A stretch of 64,000 nt of DNA from positions 29,801 to 93,800 of the forward strand of contig NZ_JAGGLT010000009.1 of the NCBI RefSeq assembly GCF_017874545.1. The letters are read 5' to 3'. Below, piece after piece: positions 63,904 through 64,000 of the stretch; within the stretch, counting starts at the first letter, position 1, and the number at the start of each line of letters is the position of its first letter. A model generated the notes under the pieces. The model was given only the letters and a program-made list of their open reading frames with translations, was not told the DNA's origin and did no database searches. Position numbers and translations under genes: made by a program. Source of the stretch: Thermoanaerobacterium butyriciformans. Lineage in GTDB: Bacteria; Bacillota; Thermoanaerobacteria; Thermoanaerobacterales; Thermoanaerobacteraceae.

Positions 63904-64000
63904 CCAAAAAAGCGCAGACTTCCCCTACAGCTTTTAAAATAGACTTTAAAGGAAATTAATGGATATATTTATGTTTGTTGTGTGGCAATTTCAGGTTTCC

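Noticed and set aside
1..64000. tRNA, rRNA, insertion sequences, prophage genes or attachment sites
   Set aside because: No cloverleaf with CCA-type ends, no transposase, integrase or phage structural motifs were seen on either strand.

Overview
The window reads as chromosome of a low-GC, spore-forming, saccharolytic Firmicute (Clostridia). The mix fits Thermoanaerobacterium or a close relative, which is inference: a xylose ABC operon with its own LytS/YesN system, a sigma-54/LevR-type cellobiose PTS operon, a Tlp spore protein, and T-box leaders before a tryptophan transporter gene and leuS. Nothing in the sequence alone fixes the species. No rRNA, tRNA, CRISPR array, insertion sequence or prophage was seen.

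Layout. (1) 1-11.8 kb: one-strand locus for a uronic-acid-containing polysaccharide. It holds two sugar ABC permeases (the first cut by the window edge), a GH2 beta-glucuronidase, a GH88 unsaturated glucuronyl hydrolase, a GH2 beta-galactosidase-like enzyme, a LUD-domain protein, a heparinase II/III-like protein and a DUF2264 protein. It looks clearly more AT-rich than the rest and may be acquired. (2) 12.0-13.0 kb: Trp T-box and a TrpP-type transporter. (3) 13.1-22.5 kb: a membrane-anchored sugar-binding protein, LytS-type kinase, YesN-type regulator, a second anchored XylF-like sensor, then xylFGH. (4) 22.5-31.98 kb: housekeeping genes (aminotransferase, class A PBP, M28 peptidase, ECF S component, DUF4309 protein, Leu T-box and leuS). 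(5) 32.0-39.4 kb: an MNT/HEPN pair, tlp, an aldose epimerase, PiT plus DUF47 phosphate genes, an OppA lipoprotein and an APC permease. (6) 39.6-48.4 kb: GH1 (probably phospho-glycosidase), a frameshifted Gfo/Idh/MocA gene, a LevR/CelR-type activator, a consensus sigma-54 promoter, PTS IIC-IIB-IIA and a GH4 6-phospho-glucosidase. (7) 48.5-53.4 kb: a MurNAc catabolic operon (murR, IIA-Glc, murP, mupG, murQ) with palindromic operator candidates. (8) 53.5-57.5 kb: a two-headed secreted nucleotidase with SH3 repeats behind a row of four PhoP-box-like hexamers. (9) 57.6-64 kb: dus, a YiiX-like hydrolase, small membrane proteins, a CDF transporter, an unknown propeller-like protein with a membrane partner, a GAF-LuxR regulator and an unknown small secreted protein. 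This last part contains a duplicated promoter-like block and a perfect 22-bp inverted repeat.

The common theme is carbohydrate capture with dedicated local regulation. Starts were moved from the longest open frame wherever a Shine-Dalgarno sequence clearly points to an internal start. Residue numbers use the starts given here.
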